The position numbers and the translations under genes are program-made. Below the pieces are notes generated by a model that saw only the letters and a program-made list of their open reading frames with translations, did no database searches and had not been told where the DNA came from. Shown piece by piece: positions 48,206 to 57,565 of a stretch of DNA of 64,000 nt (the stretch's first letter is position 1; each line of letters opens with the position of its first letter). The DNA is from Streptococcus sp. oral taxon 061. GTDB lineage: Bacteria > Bacillota > Bacilli > Lactobacillales > Streptococcaceae. The stretch lies in contig NZ_CP058258.1 in NCBI RefSeq assembly GCF_013394695.1, forward strand, positions 144,001 through 208,000. The letters are read 5' to 3'.

Positions 48206-49117
48206 TTACATGATACCGAAGTAACGAGCTGCGATACCAACTGCAAAGAGTGCAAGGATGATTGTGATTGGAGATACTTTTTTCTTAAGCAACCACATGC
48301 AAAGGAAAGTAAGGAGAAGTCCCATCAATCCTGGGATCAATGAGTTCAACTGACCTTGAAGCGTTTGTGGTTGAACGCTATCCAAACTCAAACCACTAAG
48401 TGCTTGACCAAGAATACCCTTCAATTCTCCACCTGTAACAGCGCCTTCTGGGAAGTTGATGTAAGCACCTTCTGCCAATTGTTTACCTGGAAGATTGACA
48501 GTGAAGTTGATAGAAACCCAACGTTGTACAAGAACGGCAAGGATGAACATACCAAGGATAGAAGCCCCTTTAGTGATGTCTTTCAAGATACCACCAGACA
48601 TGTCTTTAGTGATTTCAGATCCAGCCTTGTAACCAAACTCTTGTGTGTACCATAGGAAAGACATACGAATTGCATTCCATCCAAAGAAGAAGAGAAGTGG
48701 ACCAACGATGTTACCAGTTGCAGCAAGTGATGCACCAAGGGCACCAAGGATAGGACGTACTGTAAACCAGAAGACTGGGTCACCGATACCAGCAAGGGGT
48801 CCCATCATACCGATTTTAACACCTTGGATAGCAGCGTCATCGATTTCAGTACCGTTTGCACGTTCTTCTTCAAGTGCAAGAGTAACTCCCATGATTGGAG
48901 CAGCTACGTATGGGTGAGTGTTGAAGAACTCAAGGTGGCGCTCAAGAGCAGCGGCTTGGTCTTCTTTTTTAGTGTAAAGTTTCTTGATAGCTGGGATCAA
49001 AGAGTAAGCCCAACCCAAGTTTTGCATACGTTCGTAGTTCCATGAACCTTGAAGGAATTGTGAACGCCACCAAACTTTTTGGCGATCTGATTTTGATAAT
49101 TGAATTTTTTCAGCCAT
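48206..49117 (-). CDS. manN: Mannose-family PTS, IID component
   Basis: A 303-residue membrane component of the mannose/glucose PTS. It begins AEKIQLSKSDRQKVWWRSQFLQGSWNYERMQNLGWAYSLIPAIKKLY, the family start, has PYVAAPIMGVTLALEEERANG and the GPLAGIGDPVFWFTVRPI motif, and ends in a hydrophobic segment. With ManM it forms the channel for mannose, glucose and glucosamine and serves as a receptor for class IIa bacteriocins in related bacteria. Last gene of manL-manM-manN, 14 bp after manM. Confidence 0.97.
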   Translation of the reverse strand: MAEKIQLSKSDRQKVWWRSQFLQGSWNYERMQNLGWAYSLIPAIKKLYTKKEDQAAALERHLEFFNTHPYVAAPIMGVTLALEEERANGTEIDDAAIQGVKIGMMGPLAGIGDPVFWFTVRPILGALGASLAATGNIVGPLLFFFGWNAIRMSFLWYTQEFGYKAGSEITKDMSGGILKDITKGASILGMFILAVLVQRWVSINFTVNLPGKQLAEGAYINFPEGAVTGGELKGILGQALSGLSLDSVQPQTLQGQLNSLIPGLMGLLLTFLCMWLLKKKVSPITIILALFAVGIAARYFGIM

Positions 49118-49131
49118 GATTGTTCCCCTTT

Positions 49132-49944
49132 CTAGTAGTCTTCTAGGATATCACCGATTGGATCGTTAGAAGTTGCAGCTCCTCCGCCACCGTTTCCACC
49201 TTGTTTAGAAAGGTTGAGGTAGATGAAGGCAAGGGCAACACCGATGACACCAAGGGCAATCAAAGTCAATTGAGAGATTGCTGCAAGAGCAAAACCGATA
49301 GCGAAGAATGGCCATACTTCACGAGTAGCCATCATGTTGATAACCAAAGCGTAACCAACGGCAACGACCATGGCACCACCGACAGCCATACCACCTTTAA
49401 GCCATTCTGGCATAAGTTCCAATACTCCTTGAACTGCTTCAGTTGGCATTGCAAGCAAGAGTGCAGCTGGGATAGCAATACGTAGACCTTGAAGAGCAAG
49501 GGCAAAGTAGTGAGCGCGTTCAACAGCTGCAATGTTTCCTTCTTTAGCAGCAGCATCTGCAGTGTGAACCAAACCAACTGAGATTGTACGAACGATCATA
49601 GTCAAGAAAAGTCCAGCTACGGCAAGAGGGATTGCAGTTGCAGTTGCGACTGCGATACCTTCAGTAGTAAAGTTACCACCTTTGATCATGATAATTGCAG
49701 CAGCAACAGAAGCAAGAGCCGCGTCAGGAGCTACGGCAGCTCCGATGTTAGCCCAACCAAGGGCGATCATTTGAAGTGATCCACCAAGCATAACCCCTGC
49801 TTCGAGGTTACCAGTTACAAGACCGATAAGGGTACATGCTACGATTGGTTGATGGAATTGGAATTGGTCGAGGATACCTTCAAGACCTGCGAAGAAGGCA
49901 ACAACTACAACCAAGATAGCAGAAATGATTGAAATATCTGACAT
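49132..49944 (-). CDS. manM: Mannose-family PTS, IIC component
   Basis: A 270-residue membrane permease. It has GLEGILDQFQFHQPIVACTLIGLVTGNLEAGVMLGGSLQMIALGWANIGAAVAPD as the characteristic IIC start and several further helices, ending in a glycine-rich tail (KQGGNGGGGAATSNDPIGDILEDY). It is 29 bp downstream of manL and 14 bp upstream of manN. Confidence 0.97.
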   Translation of the reverse strand: MSDISIISAILVVVVAFFAGLEGILDQFQFHQPIVACTLIGLVTGNLEAGVMLGGSLQMIALGWANIGAAVAPDAALASVAAAIIMIKGGNFTTEGIAVATATAIPLAVAGLFLTMIVRTISVGLVHTADAAAKEGNIAAVERAHYFALALQGLRIAIPAALLLAMPTEAVQGVLELMPEWLKGGMAVGGAMVVAVGYALVINMMATREVWPFFAIGFALAAISQLTLIALGVIGVALAFIYLNLSKQGGNGGGGAATSNDPIGDILEDY

Positions 49945-49973
49945 GGTTTTATTCCTTTTCTATTTAATGTTAA

Positions 49974-50963
49974 TTATTGAACGTTAGCTTTGCTAATCAA
50001 GTCAAACAAATCTTTTTTAGTGTCGTTTGGTACTTTACGTACGTCAAATTCAACACCAAGATCACGCATTTTTTCAAATGTAGCAACGTCGTCTTTGTCC
50101 ATTGACAATACGTTGTTGATCATTGTTTTACCAGTTGAGTGAGCCATTGATCCAACGTTAAGAGTCTTAATTGGCACACCGCCTTCGATAGCACGAAGGG
50201 CGTCTTGAGGTGTTTCAAACAAGATAAGGGCGTGTGTGTTACCAAAACGAGGATCTTTTGCAACCTCAATCAATTTTTTGATTGGAACAACGTTAGCTTT
50301 CACTCCGTTAGGAGCAGCTTGTTTGATCAACTCTTTACGCAATTCGTCGTTTGCAACGTTATCTGAAGCAACGATGATACGGTCTGCTTTTGAATCTGGT
50401 GTCCAAGCAGTTGCAACTTGTCCGTGAAGAAGACGTGTGTCAAGACGAGCAAGATTGATTTTCAATTTACCGTCTCCGATAACTGTTCCTTCTGGGATAG
50501 CAGCTTGGGCTACAGGAGCAGCTGCAGCAGTTGCAACTTCCTCAGCTGGGTTTAGCTCTTCTGGAAGAGCCTTGATGCCATCTTTAGCTTCTTTAATGAT
50601 GTTCGCAGCGACTTTATCCACTCCAGCATTCGCGTCCATAAGACGCTCTGTGTAGGCTTGGATCAACATCGGCAAGTTAAGTCCAGTGATGATGGCAAAT
50701 TTACGCTCAGGATTTTCTCCCATTACGCGACTAGCTTGGTTAAATGGAGAACCACTCCAAAGGTCAGCCAAGACTAGAACCTCATCTTCTGCGTCAAATG
50801 CAGCCACAGCATTGTTGAATTTGGCGTATAAATCATCTGGACCTTCGTTTGGCATAAAGGTTACAACTTGAACCTTTTCTTGTTCACCAAAGATCATAGA
50901 TCCTGACTGATGAATACCCGCGGCAAATTCACCGTGGCTCGCAATAATGATTCCGATACTCAT
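49974..50963 (-). CDS. manL: Mannose-family PTS, fused IIAB component
   Basis: A 329-residue cytoplasmic phosphocarrier. The IIA domain (1-130) has the phospho-His in [16 protein letters not shown] (H10). A Pro/Ala/Glu-rich linker (about 140-160) leads to the IIB domain, whose His is in [17 protein letters not shown]. The ATG at 50963 is chosen because AAGGAGGA is seven bases upstream; the ATG nine bases earlier would be too close. It heads the manLMN operon. The promoter shows a CiaR-type box and a possible CcpA site. Confidence 0.97.
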   Translation of the reverse strand: MSIGIIIASHGEFAAGIHQSGSMIFGEQEKVQVVTFMPNEGPDDLYAKFNNAVAAFDAEDEVLVLADLWSGSPFNQASRVMGENPERKFAIITGLNLPMLIQAYTERLMDANAGVDKVAANIIKEAKDGIKALPEELNPAEEVATAAAAPVAQAAIPEGTVIGDGKLKINLARLDTRLLHGQVATAWTPDSKADRIIVASDNVANDELRKELIKQAAPNGVKANVVPIKKLIEVAKDPRFGNTHALILFETPQDALRAIEGGVPIKTLNVGSMAHSTGKTMINNVLSMDKDDVATFEKMRDLGVEFDVRKVPNDTKKDLFDLISKANVQ

Positions 50964-51000
50964 TATTGTCATTCCTCCTTATAAAATGTTTGACTTGTAG

Positions 51001-51054
51001 TTTAAGAAAACTTTAAGACTCTTTAAGTATAAACCGTTTTCAGCAAAAAATCAA
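51001..51054 (-). promoter_or_regulatory. manL promoter with CiaR-type box and possible cre site
   Basis: Minus strand -35 TTGATT (51049-51054) and -10 TATACT (51026-51031), 17 bp apart. Between them TGAAAACGGTTTAT (51029-51042) resembles a CcpA cre site. The + strand carries TTTAAG-aaaac-TTTAAG (51001-51017), a CiaR-type repeat just downstream of the -10 and inverted relative to the gene, with a third TTTAAG at 51022-51027 over the -10. This layout suggests repression. The remaining bases to 51287 hold only the promoter of the next gene (extended -10, TATAAT 51231-51236). Confidence 0.72.
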
Positions 51055-51287
51055 CTACTTATAATAAATCCTAAGAATGTAAGGGGGAAGTTTGTTTTTG
51101 AAGATATTGATATATCGATACTTTTCGAGATTTCATAAAATCTTGCATGGGAAAATTAGTATAAAACTTCAAAGTAATTAACAATTTGTTGAAAGTCGTT
51201 TTTCGGTCAAGTTCTCATAGAGTTTTTTGGTATAATATAGAAAGCAATTGATGTTTCTAGTAAGAGAATTTAGAGTGAGAGGTATAT

Positions 51288-52565
51288 ATGTCCCCTTCTG
51301 TTCAGTTATTGAAAAAACGTTATTTAAAAAATATCAAAGAAAATCCAGAACTCTACATTGGTATTGAGTTGGAGTTTCCTATCGTACACACGAAAGGGAA
51401 ATCCACAGATATTGAAGTCACCAAGGACTTGATGCGATTTTTAGTGGATGCTCTCAGCCTGGAAGTTGAAAAAGAGGACCAGGACGGAAATCCGATTCAA
51501 CTTGTAGAACCAATGAGTCAGGATCGGATTCTATTTGAGGTTTCCTACACGACCTTGGAGTTTGCCTTTGGTAGAGCCCAGAAAATCCAAGAGGTCGAAG
51601 GACGATTTCAAGCTTATATGAAGGTCATTCAGGAAAGGCTAGGCGAAAAGGATCATGCTATTCAGGGTTGGGGGATTCATCCAAACTGGGATCAGAATGA
51701 CAATCGACCGGTGGCTTATCCACGCTACCAGATGCTGATGGATTACCTACATATGGGAAGTCGCCAAGAGATAGTTAATTTGCATGACTTCCCACAATAT
51801 GGAGCCTTTATCTGTGGGAGTCAAGTTCAGTTGGATGTATCGACTGCTAACTACCTACGTGTCATTAATGCTTTCACTCAGATTGAAGCAGCAAAAGCTT
51901 ACTTATTTGCCAATTCTGAGTTTTCGGGAGCAGACTGGGATACTCAGATTTCACGAGATATTTTTTGGGAAGACTCTATGCATGGGATTTATCCAGAGAA
52001 CGTTGGTGTCAATTCAAAACTCTTCAAAGATGAGGATGATTTCTTTGATTATCTAGACCACTCTGCGATTTTCACAGCAGAACGAGATGGAGAAACCTAC
52101 TATTTTTCTCCGATTCGTGCTAGAGATTACCTAGCTACTGATGAGATTCATGCTTATACTTTAAATGGGAAAGAGACTCTGCTTGTCCCTCAAGAAAAGG
52201 ATTTTCAAACGCACCGTAGTTATCAATTCCAAGACTTAACAACTCGAGGAACAGTCGAATTTCGGAGTGTTTGTACACAACCCCTAGACCGCACTTTTGC
52301 TTCGGCAGCCTTTCACTTGGGACTTTTGGTGAATTTAGACAAGCTTGAAGCTTACCTAGAAACAGCTCCTTTCTTTGAAAGTTTTGGTCGTGATTACAAG
52401 TCTTTGAGACGACAATTTTCTAAGAAGCAGCTCACAGACGAGGAAAAAGCTGGGATTGTACGTTTTTCCAAAGACTTGCTAGCGATAGCAGAGCAAGGTC
52501 TTGAGATGAGAGGTCAAAGTGAAATGACCTACTTAGAGCCTTTAAAAGAAGAAATGACTCTATAA
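51288..52565 (+). CDS. Glutamate-cysteine ligase-like protein (GCS2 type)
   Basis: A 425-residue protein with features of gamma-glutamylcysteine synthetase: YIGIELEFPIV near residue 25, EPMSQDRILFEVSYTTLEFAFG, GWGIHPNWDQNDNRPVAYPRYQMLMDY, and TTRGTVEFRSVCTQPLD near residue 330 for the ATP/Mg site. It lacks the C-terminal ATP-grasp domain of the bifunctional GshF found in other streptococci (about 750 residues), so it cannot make glutathione alone. It may make gamma-glutamylcysteine or a related amide. Single gene with its own promoter. Confidence 0.82.
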   Translation: MSPSVQLLKKRYLKNIKENPELYIGIELEFPIVHTKGKSTDIEVTKDLMRFLVDALSLEVEKEDQDGNPIQLVEPMSQDRILFEVSYTTLEFAFGRAQKIQEVEGRFQAYMKVIQERLGEKDHAIQGWGIHPNWDQNDNRPVAYPRYQMLMDYLHMGSRQEIVNLHDFPQYGAFICGSQVQLDVSTANYLRVINAFTQIEAAKAYLFANSEFSGADWDTQISRDIFWEDSMHGIYPENVGVNSKLFKDEDDFFDYLDHSAIFTAERDGETYYFSPIRARDYLATDEIHAYTLNGKETLLVPQEKDFQTHRSYQFQDLTTRGTVEFRSVCTQPLDRTFASAAFHLGLLVNLDKLEAYLETAPFFESFGRDYKSLRRQFSKKQLTDEEKAGIVRFSKDLLAIAEQGLEMRGQSEMTYLEPLKEEMTL

Positions 52566-52639
52566 TTTTCTTATAAAGGGAGAATTTTCTGAAAAATCAT
52601 GTTATAATGGATGAGACTATAGATAAAGGATAGAGATTT

Positions 52640-54124
52640 ATGACATTAGTTTATCAATCAACGCGTGATGCGAAAAATACCGTAACAGCCAGTCAAGCAA
52701 TTTTGCAAGGTTTGGCAACAGATGGAGGTTTATTTACTCCAGTTAGCTATCCAAAGGTAGATTTGGATTTTGATACATTGAAAGATGCTTCTTACCAAGA
52801 AGTGGCCAAGCTTGTCTTGTCAGCCTTCTTGGATGACTTTACAGCAGAGGAGTTGGACTACTGTATCAACAATGCCTATGACAGCAAGTTTGACACTCCA
52901 GCTATCGCTCCTCTTGTTAAACTCGATGGCCAATACAACTTGGAACTTTTCCACGGTTCAACTATTGCCTTTAAAGATATGGCCTTGTCCATCTTGCCAT
53001 ACTTTATGACGACAGCTGCTAAGAAACATGGCTTGGAAAACAAGATTGTCATCTTGACAGCAACATCTGGGGACACTGGGAAGGCTGCCATGGCTGGATT
53101 TGCAGATGTTCCAGGCACTGAAATCATCGTCTTTTATCCAAAAGACGGTGTCAGCAAGGTGCAAGAGTTGCAAATGACCACTCAAACTGGGGACAACACT
53201 CATGTTATCGCCATTGATGGAAACTTTGATGATGCTCAGACAAATGTGAAGCATATGTTCAACGATGTGGCCCTTCGCGAGAAATTGGCAGCAAACAAGC
53301 TCCAATTTTCATCAGCCAACTCTATGAATATTGGCCGTTTGGTACCACAAATTGTCTACTATGTTTATGCCTACGCTCAGCTTGTTAAAACTGGCGAGAT
53401 TGTGGCTGGTGACAAGGTTAACTTTACCGTACCGACAGGAAACTTTGGAAATATCTTGGCTGCCTTTTACGCCAAACAAATCGGCCTACCAGTCGGCAAG
53501 CTAATCTGTGCTTCAAATGACAACAATGTCTTGACAGATTTCTTTAAAACTCGTGTTTATGACAAGAAGCGTGAATTTAAAGTGACCACTAGCCCATCTA
53601 TGGATATCTTGGTGTCTTCAAACTTGGAGCGCTTGATTTTCCATCTTTTGGGAAATGATGCTGAAAAGACAGCGGAACTCATGAATGCCTTGAACACTCA
53701 AGGTCAGTATGAATTGACAGACTTTGATACAGAGATTTTGGACCTCTTTGCGGCAGAGTATGCAACAGAAGCAGAGACCGCAGCAGAAATTAAGCGTGTC
53801 TATGAGGCTGATTCTTACATTGAGGATCCTCATACAGCGGTTGCTTCAGCAGTTTATAAAAAATACCAAGCAGCGACTGGTGATGCGACCAAGACAGTGA
53901 TTGCATCAACAGCTAGTCCTTACAAATTCCCAGTGGTTGCGGTGGAAGCTGTAACTGGACAATCAGGTCTTAGCGACTTTGAAGCCTTGGCTCAATTACA
54001 TGAAATTTCAGGAGTAGCAGTGCCACCAGCAGTTGATGGCCTTGAAACAGCTCCAGTTCGTCACAAGACAACTGTTGCAGCAGCAGAGATGCAGACTGCA
54101 GTAGAATCTTATCTAGGACTTTAA
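52640..54124 (+). CDS. thrC: Threonine synthase
   Basis: A 494-residue PLP enzyme that turns O-phosphohomoserine into threonine. The PLP lysine is in LFHGSTIAFKDMALSILPYF, the phosphate loop in TATSGDTGKAAMAGFADVPGTEIIVFYP, and NFTVPTGNFGNILAAFYAKQIG is the family block. It has an extended -10 promoter (TATAAT 52603-52608). The MATE and HAD genes follow closely on the same strand. Confidence 0.97.
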   Translation: MTLVYQSTRDAKNTVTASQAILQGLATDGGLFTPVSYPKVDLDFDTLKDASYQEVAKLVLSAFLDDFTAEELDYCINNAYDSKFDTPAIAPLVKLDGQYNLELFHGSTIAFKDMALSILPYFMTTAAKKHGLENKIVILTATSGDTGKAAMAGFADVPGTEIIVFYPKDGVSKVQELQMTTQTGDNTHVIAIDGNFDDAQTNVKHMFNDVALREKLAANKLQFSSANSMNIGRLVPQIVYYVYAYAQLVKTGEIVAGDKVNFTVPTGNFGNILAAFYAKQIGLPVGKLICASNDNNVLTDFFKTRVYDKKREFKVTTSPSMDILVSSNLERLIFHLLGNDAEKTAELMNALNTQGQYELTDFDTEILDLFAAEYATEAETAAEIKRVYEADSYIEDPHTAVASAVYKKYQAATGDATKTVIASTASPYKFPVVAVEAVTGQSGLSDFEALAQLHEISGVAVPPAVDGLETAPVRHKTTVAAAEMQTAVESYLGL

Positions 54125-54184
54125 AACAGAGGAAGTAAACTCGGTTGGGAAACTAACTGAGTTTCTTTTCATCAGGAGGAAGGA

Positions 54185-55465
54185 TTGTTTAAGAAATATA
54201 AAGATATTCTCAACATAGCCCTGCCAGCCATGGGTGAAAATTTCTTGCAGATGCTCATGGGAATGGTGGATAGTTATCTGGTGGCCCATCTAGGTTTGAT
54301 AGCCATTTCGGGTGTATCTGTAGCGAGCAATATTATCACCATTTACCAGGCAATTTTTATTGCTCTAGGAGCTGCGATTTCAAGCGTCATTTCAAAAAGT
54401 TTGGGGCAGAAGGACCAGTCTAGACTGGCCTACCATGTGACAGAAGCACTCAAAATCACCCTACTCTTGAGTTTATTTTTAGGAGCCTTGTCCATCTTTG
54501 CAGGACAAGAGATGATAGGTCTTTTGGGGACAGAAACGGCTGTAGCTGAGAGTGGTGGACTATACCTAGCTTTAGTTGGTGGGACAATTGTCCTCTTGGG
54601 CTTGATGACTAGTCTGGGTGCCTTGATTCGTGCTACCCATAATCCTCGTCTCCCCCTCTATGTGAGTCTCTTGTCCAATGCCTTGAATATTGTCTTTTCA
54701 AGTATGGCTATTTTTATCCTTGATATGGGCATTGCTGGTGTAGCTTGGGGAACCATTCTATCTCGTTTGGTCGGGGTTGTGATTTTGTGGTCACAATTAA
54801 AACTTCCATATACGAGGCCAAGGTTTGGACTGGATAAAGACTTGCTAAACTTGGCTTTACCTGCAGCGGGAGAGCGTCTCATGATGCGAGCTGGAGATGT
54901 TGTCATTATTGCCTTGGTTGTTTCCTTTGGGACAGAGGCAGTTGCGGGAAACGCGATTGGTGAAGTCTTGACTCAATTTAACTACATGCCTGCTTTTGGT
55001 GTCGCGACGGCAACAGTAATGCAGGTGGCACGAGCAGTAGGGGAGAATGATTGGGCAAGGGTGGACAAGCTCAGTAGGCAAACTTTTTGGCTATCCCTCT
55101 TTCTCATGTTGCCCTTGACGCTTAGTATCTATGCTCTCGGAACCCCACTAAGTTACCTCTACACCAGTGATCCTGTGGCTATTGAAGCCAGTGTTTTGGT
55201 GACGCTGTTCTCTCTACTAGGGACTCCAATGACGACGGGGACAGTCATTTATACAGCTATCTGGCAGGGTTTGGGAAATGCTCGCCTCCCCTTTTATGCA
55301 ACAAGTATCGGGATGTGGTGTATCCGTATCGGAACAGGCTACCTGATGGGAATTGTTCTTGGTTGGGGCTTGCCTGGTATCTGGGCAGGGACGCTTTTGG
55401 ATAATGGTTTCCGTTGGATGTTCCTACGCTATCGTTATCAAGTTTATATGACATCGAAAGGATAA
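54185..55465 (+). CDS. MATE family efflux transporter
   Basis: A 426-residue, 12-helix antiporter. Two MATE repeats start at ALPAMGENFLQMLMGMVDSYLVAHLGLIAISGVSVASNI and LALPAAGERLMMRAGDVVIIALVVSFGTEAVAGNAIG. Members export cationic drugs or metabolites by Na+ or H+ exchange; the substrate is unknown. Translation starts with TTG at 54185 preceded by AGGAGGAAGGA, and no ATG lies nearby. It is followed by the HAD gene after three bases. Confidence 0.93.
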   Translation: MFKKYKDILNIALPAMGENFLQMLMGMVDSYLVAHLGLIAISGVSVASNIITIYQAIFIALGAAISSVISKSLGQKDQSRLAYHVTEALKITLLLSLFLGALSIFAGQEMIGLLGTETAVAESGGLYLALVGGTIVLLGLMTSLGALIRATHNPRLPLYVSLLSNALNIVFSSMAIFILDMGIAGVAWGTILSRLVGVVILWSQLKLPYTRPRFGLDKDLLNLALPAAGERLMMRAGDVVIIALVVSFGTEAVAGNAIGEVLTQFNYMPAFGVATATVMQVARAVGENDWARVDKLSRQTFWLSLFLMLPLTLSIYALGTPLSYLYTSDPVAIEASVLVTLFSLLGTPMTTGTVIYTAIWQGLGNARLPFYATSIGMWCIRIGTGYLMGIVLGWGLPGIWAGTLLDNGFRWMFLRYRYQVYMTSKG

Positions 55466-55468
55466 GAA

Positions 55469-56083
55469 ATGCAAGAAACAGCTTTTATTTGGGATTTGGA
55501 TGGAACCTTACTGGATTCTTATGAAGCCATTTTAGCAGGAATTGAGGAAACCTATCGTCAGTTTTCTCTTCCTTATAATAAGAAAGAAGTTAGAGCTTTT
55601 ATCTTGAAATATTCTGTCCAGGATTTATTGGAGCAAGTGGCAAAAGAGCGAGGACTAGATGTAGGGCTCCTCAATCAAGTTCGTGCTCAGAGCTTGGCTG
55701 AAAAAAATGCCCAAGTCGTCTTGATGCCAGGTGCACGTGAGGTTCTAGCTTGGGCAGATCAGCAAGGAATTCAGCAATTTGTCTATACTCATAAAGGAGA
55801 CAATGCCTTTACCATTTTACGTGATCTAGGATTGGATTCTTATTTTACAGAAATTTTGACAAGCCAGAGCGGTTTTGCTCGTAAACCAAGTCCAGAAGCA
55901 GCTACCTACCTCATCGATAAATACCACTTGGATCCAGAACAGACCTATTATATAGGAGATAGAACTTTGGATATCGATTTTGCTCAAAACAGTGGCATCC
56001 AGAGTATCAATTTCCTTGCCTCTCCCGCAGCTTGTAATCAACAGATAGAGCATTTAGAAGATATTAGCTCGCTTTCTTTCTAG
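55469..56083 (+). CDS. HAD family hydrolase (phosphoglycolate phosphatase-like)
   Basis: A 204-residue HAD phosphatase. Motif I is FIWDLDGTLLDS (Asp nucleophile), motif II FVYTHKGDN, motif III lysine KPSPEAATYLI and motif IV YYIGDRTLDIDFAQN; a four-helix C1 cap lies between motifs I and II. The substrate is a small phosphorylated metabolite, unknown here. It is translationally linked to the MATE gene (3-bp gap). Confidence 0.93.
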   Translation: MQETAFIWDLDGTLLDSYEAILAGIEETYRQFSLPYNKKEVRAFILKYSVQDLLEQVAKERGLDVGLLNQVRAQSLAEKNAQVVLMPGAREVLAWADQQGIQQFVYTHKGDNAFTILRDLGLDSYFTEILTSQSGFARKPSPEAATYLIDKYHLDPEQTYYIGDRTLDIDFAQNSGIQSINFLASPAACNQQIEHLEDISSLSF

Positions 56084-56258
56084 AGTTTTTTAGGAAGAAT
56101 GTGTCAGCTTGATGACAAGAAACTAACAAACTATTTCAAGTAATTTGATTTGTTACAACGAATGTACAGTTCTGTTAAATAGCCCCAAAAGGGCTTTTTT
56201 AATTTTTTCTTTGTGTTATGATAGACAGGTACTACATTTGAAAAGGAGTTTGAATAGT

Positions 56259-57416
56259 ATGAAGATAAGAATTATTTTAGCATCAACAGTAGCTTTATCA
56301 CTTGCCCCTTCTTTGGCAGCTCAAGCAGAGGAAATTGCATGGTCGCCACGTACAGTAGAGCAAATTCAAAACGATGTTGCTAAAAGCGAAAATAAAACAA
56401 GTTATACAATTAAGTACGGAGATACCCTAAGTACAATTGCAGAAGCTTTGGGAGTAGACTTAAATGTCCTTGCTAACTTGAACAAGATCAGCAATATTGA
56501 TTTGATTTTCCCTGAGACAGTTCTTACTACAACTGTTAACGAAGATGAAGAAGTAACAGAAGTTGAAGTATACACACCTCAAGAAAACAGTGGTGAAGGA
56601 ACAACTGCGACAGCAGATTTGACAAACAACCAAGTCACTGTTGATGATCAAACTGTAAAAGTTGAAGATTTGACTCAACCAGTTGAAGAAACAGAGGTTG
56701 TAGCAGAAACAACAGATTCACAAGCTAGTGAGGATGCAACAACAGAAACTGCAACACCAGCAGAAGAAACAGTAGTAGATACTACTACAGAGGCTGCAGC
56801 AGAAACATCTGCCGTCGAAGAAACAGCAACTACTGTTGAGGAAACAACTACGATCGCTGAACCAACAACTACAGTTGCTGAACCAACTACAACTGTTGAA
56901 GAAACAACGACTACAGTTGAGGAGACAACTACAACAGAAGCTACTACTGAAGAAGTAACAGAAGCTCAGTCAGCTCCAGCAACTTATCAAGCTGAACCAA
57001 GTCAAGGTGCATCAGCAACTTATACAGCGCCAGCCGCTCCTGATTATGCAAGTATTGCAGCTTCAAAATCAGAAAATGCAGGTCTACAACCACAAACGGC
57101 TGCCTTTAAAGAAGAAGTAGCTAACTTGTTCGGTATCACATCATTTAGTGGTTACCGCCCAGGAGATAGTGGGGATCACGGAAAAGGTCTTGCTATTGAC
57201 TTTATGGTTCCAGTAAGTTCAGCCCTAGGTGACCAAATTGCAGATTATGCTATCCAAAATATGGCTAGCCGTGGCATCAGTTACATCATCTGGAAACAAC
57301 GTTTCTACGCACCATTTGATAGCAAATACGGACCAGCCTACACTTGGAATCCAATGCCAGATCGTGGAAGCGTTACAGAAAACCACTATGACCACGTACA
57401 CGTATCGATGAACTAA
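56259..57416 (+). CDS. LysM domain cell-wall protein with C-terminal peptidase-like domain
   Basis: A 385-residue secreted protein. Signal peptide residues 1-23 (ends SLAAQA), one LysM domain (about 48-92: YTIKYGDTLSTIAEALGVD), a long Thr/Glu-rich low-complexity linker (about 95-275, with repeated ETTTTVEE/EPTTTVAE units), and a C-terminal domain with FSGYRPGDSGDHGKGLAIDFMVPV and YDHVHVSMN, which looks like a D-Ala-D-Ala peptidase-type zinc fold. It binds peptidoglycan by LysM and may cut or sense it. The start at 56259 follows AAGGAG. Pneumococcal homologues are reported to be VicR/WalR-dependent, but I could not confirm a WalR box here. Confidence 0.92.
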   Translation: MKIRIILASTVALSLAPSLAAQAEEIAWSPRTVEQIQNDVAKSENKTSYTIKYGDTLSTIAEALGVDLNVLANLNKISNIDLIFPETVLTTTVNEDEEVTEVEVYTPQENSGEGTTATADLTNNQVTVDDQTVKVEDLTQPVEETEVVAETTDSQASEDATTETATPAEETVVDTTTEAAAETSAVEETATTVEETTTIAEPTTTVAEPTTTVEETTTTVEETTTTEATTEEVTEAQSAPATYQAEPSQGASATYTAPAAPDYASIAASKSENAGLQPQTAAFKEEVANLFGITSFSGYRPGDSGDHGKGLAIDFMVPVSSALGDQIADYAIQNMASRGISYIIWKQRFYAPFDSKYGPAYTWNPMPDRGSVTENHYDHVHVSMN

Positions 57417-57422
57417 GAATAA

Positions 57423-57462
57423 TGAGAAGTTGGGAACTTGAGTTTCCGCTTCTTTTTTTGTT
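57423..57462 (+). terminator. Terminator after the LysM gene
   Basis: GAAGtTGGGAAC / GTTTCCgCTTC imperfect hairpin followed by seven T's. Confidence 0.8.
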
Positions 57463-57565
57463 ATGACACACTTTATAAGTGAAATAAAATTTAAAACACG
57501 ATATAATGTAAGCGGATACAAAGCTACACTAACGATTTTAAGCATAGAGCGAAAGGATGATAAGA

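Noticed and set aside
56151..56168. Possible WalR/VicR box before the LysM gene
   Set aside because: TGTTAC-N6-TGTACA departs from the TGTWAH-N5-TGTWAH pattern in both spacing and the second half, so I did not list it as a site.
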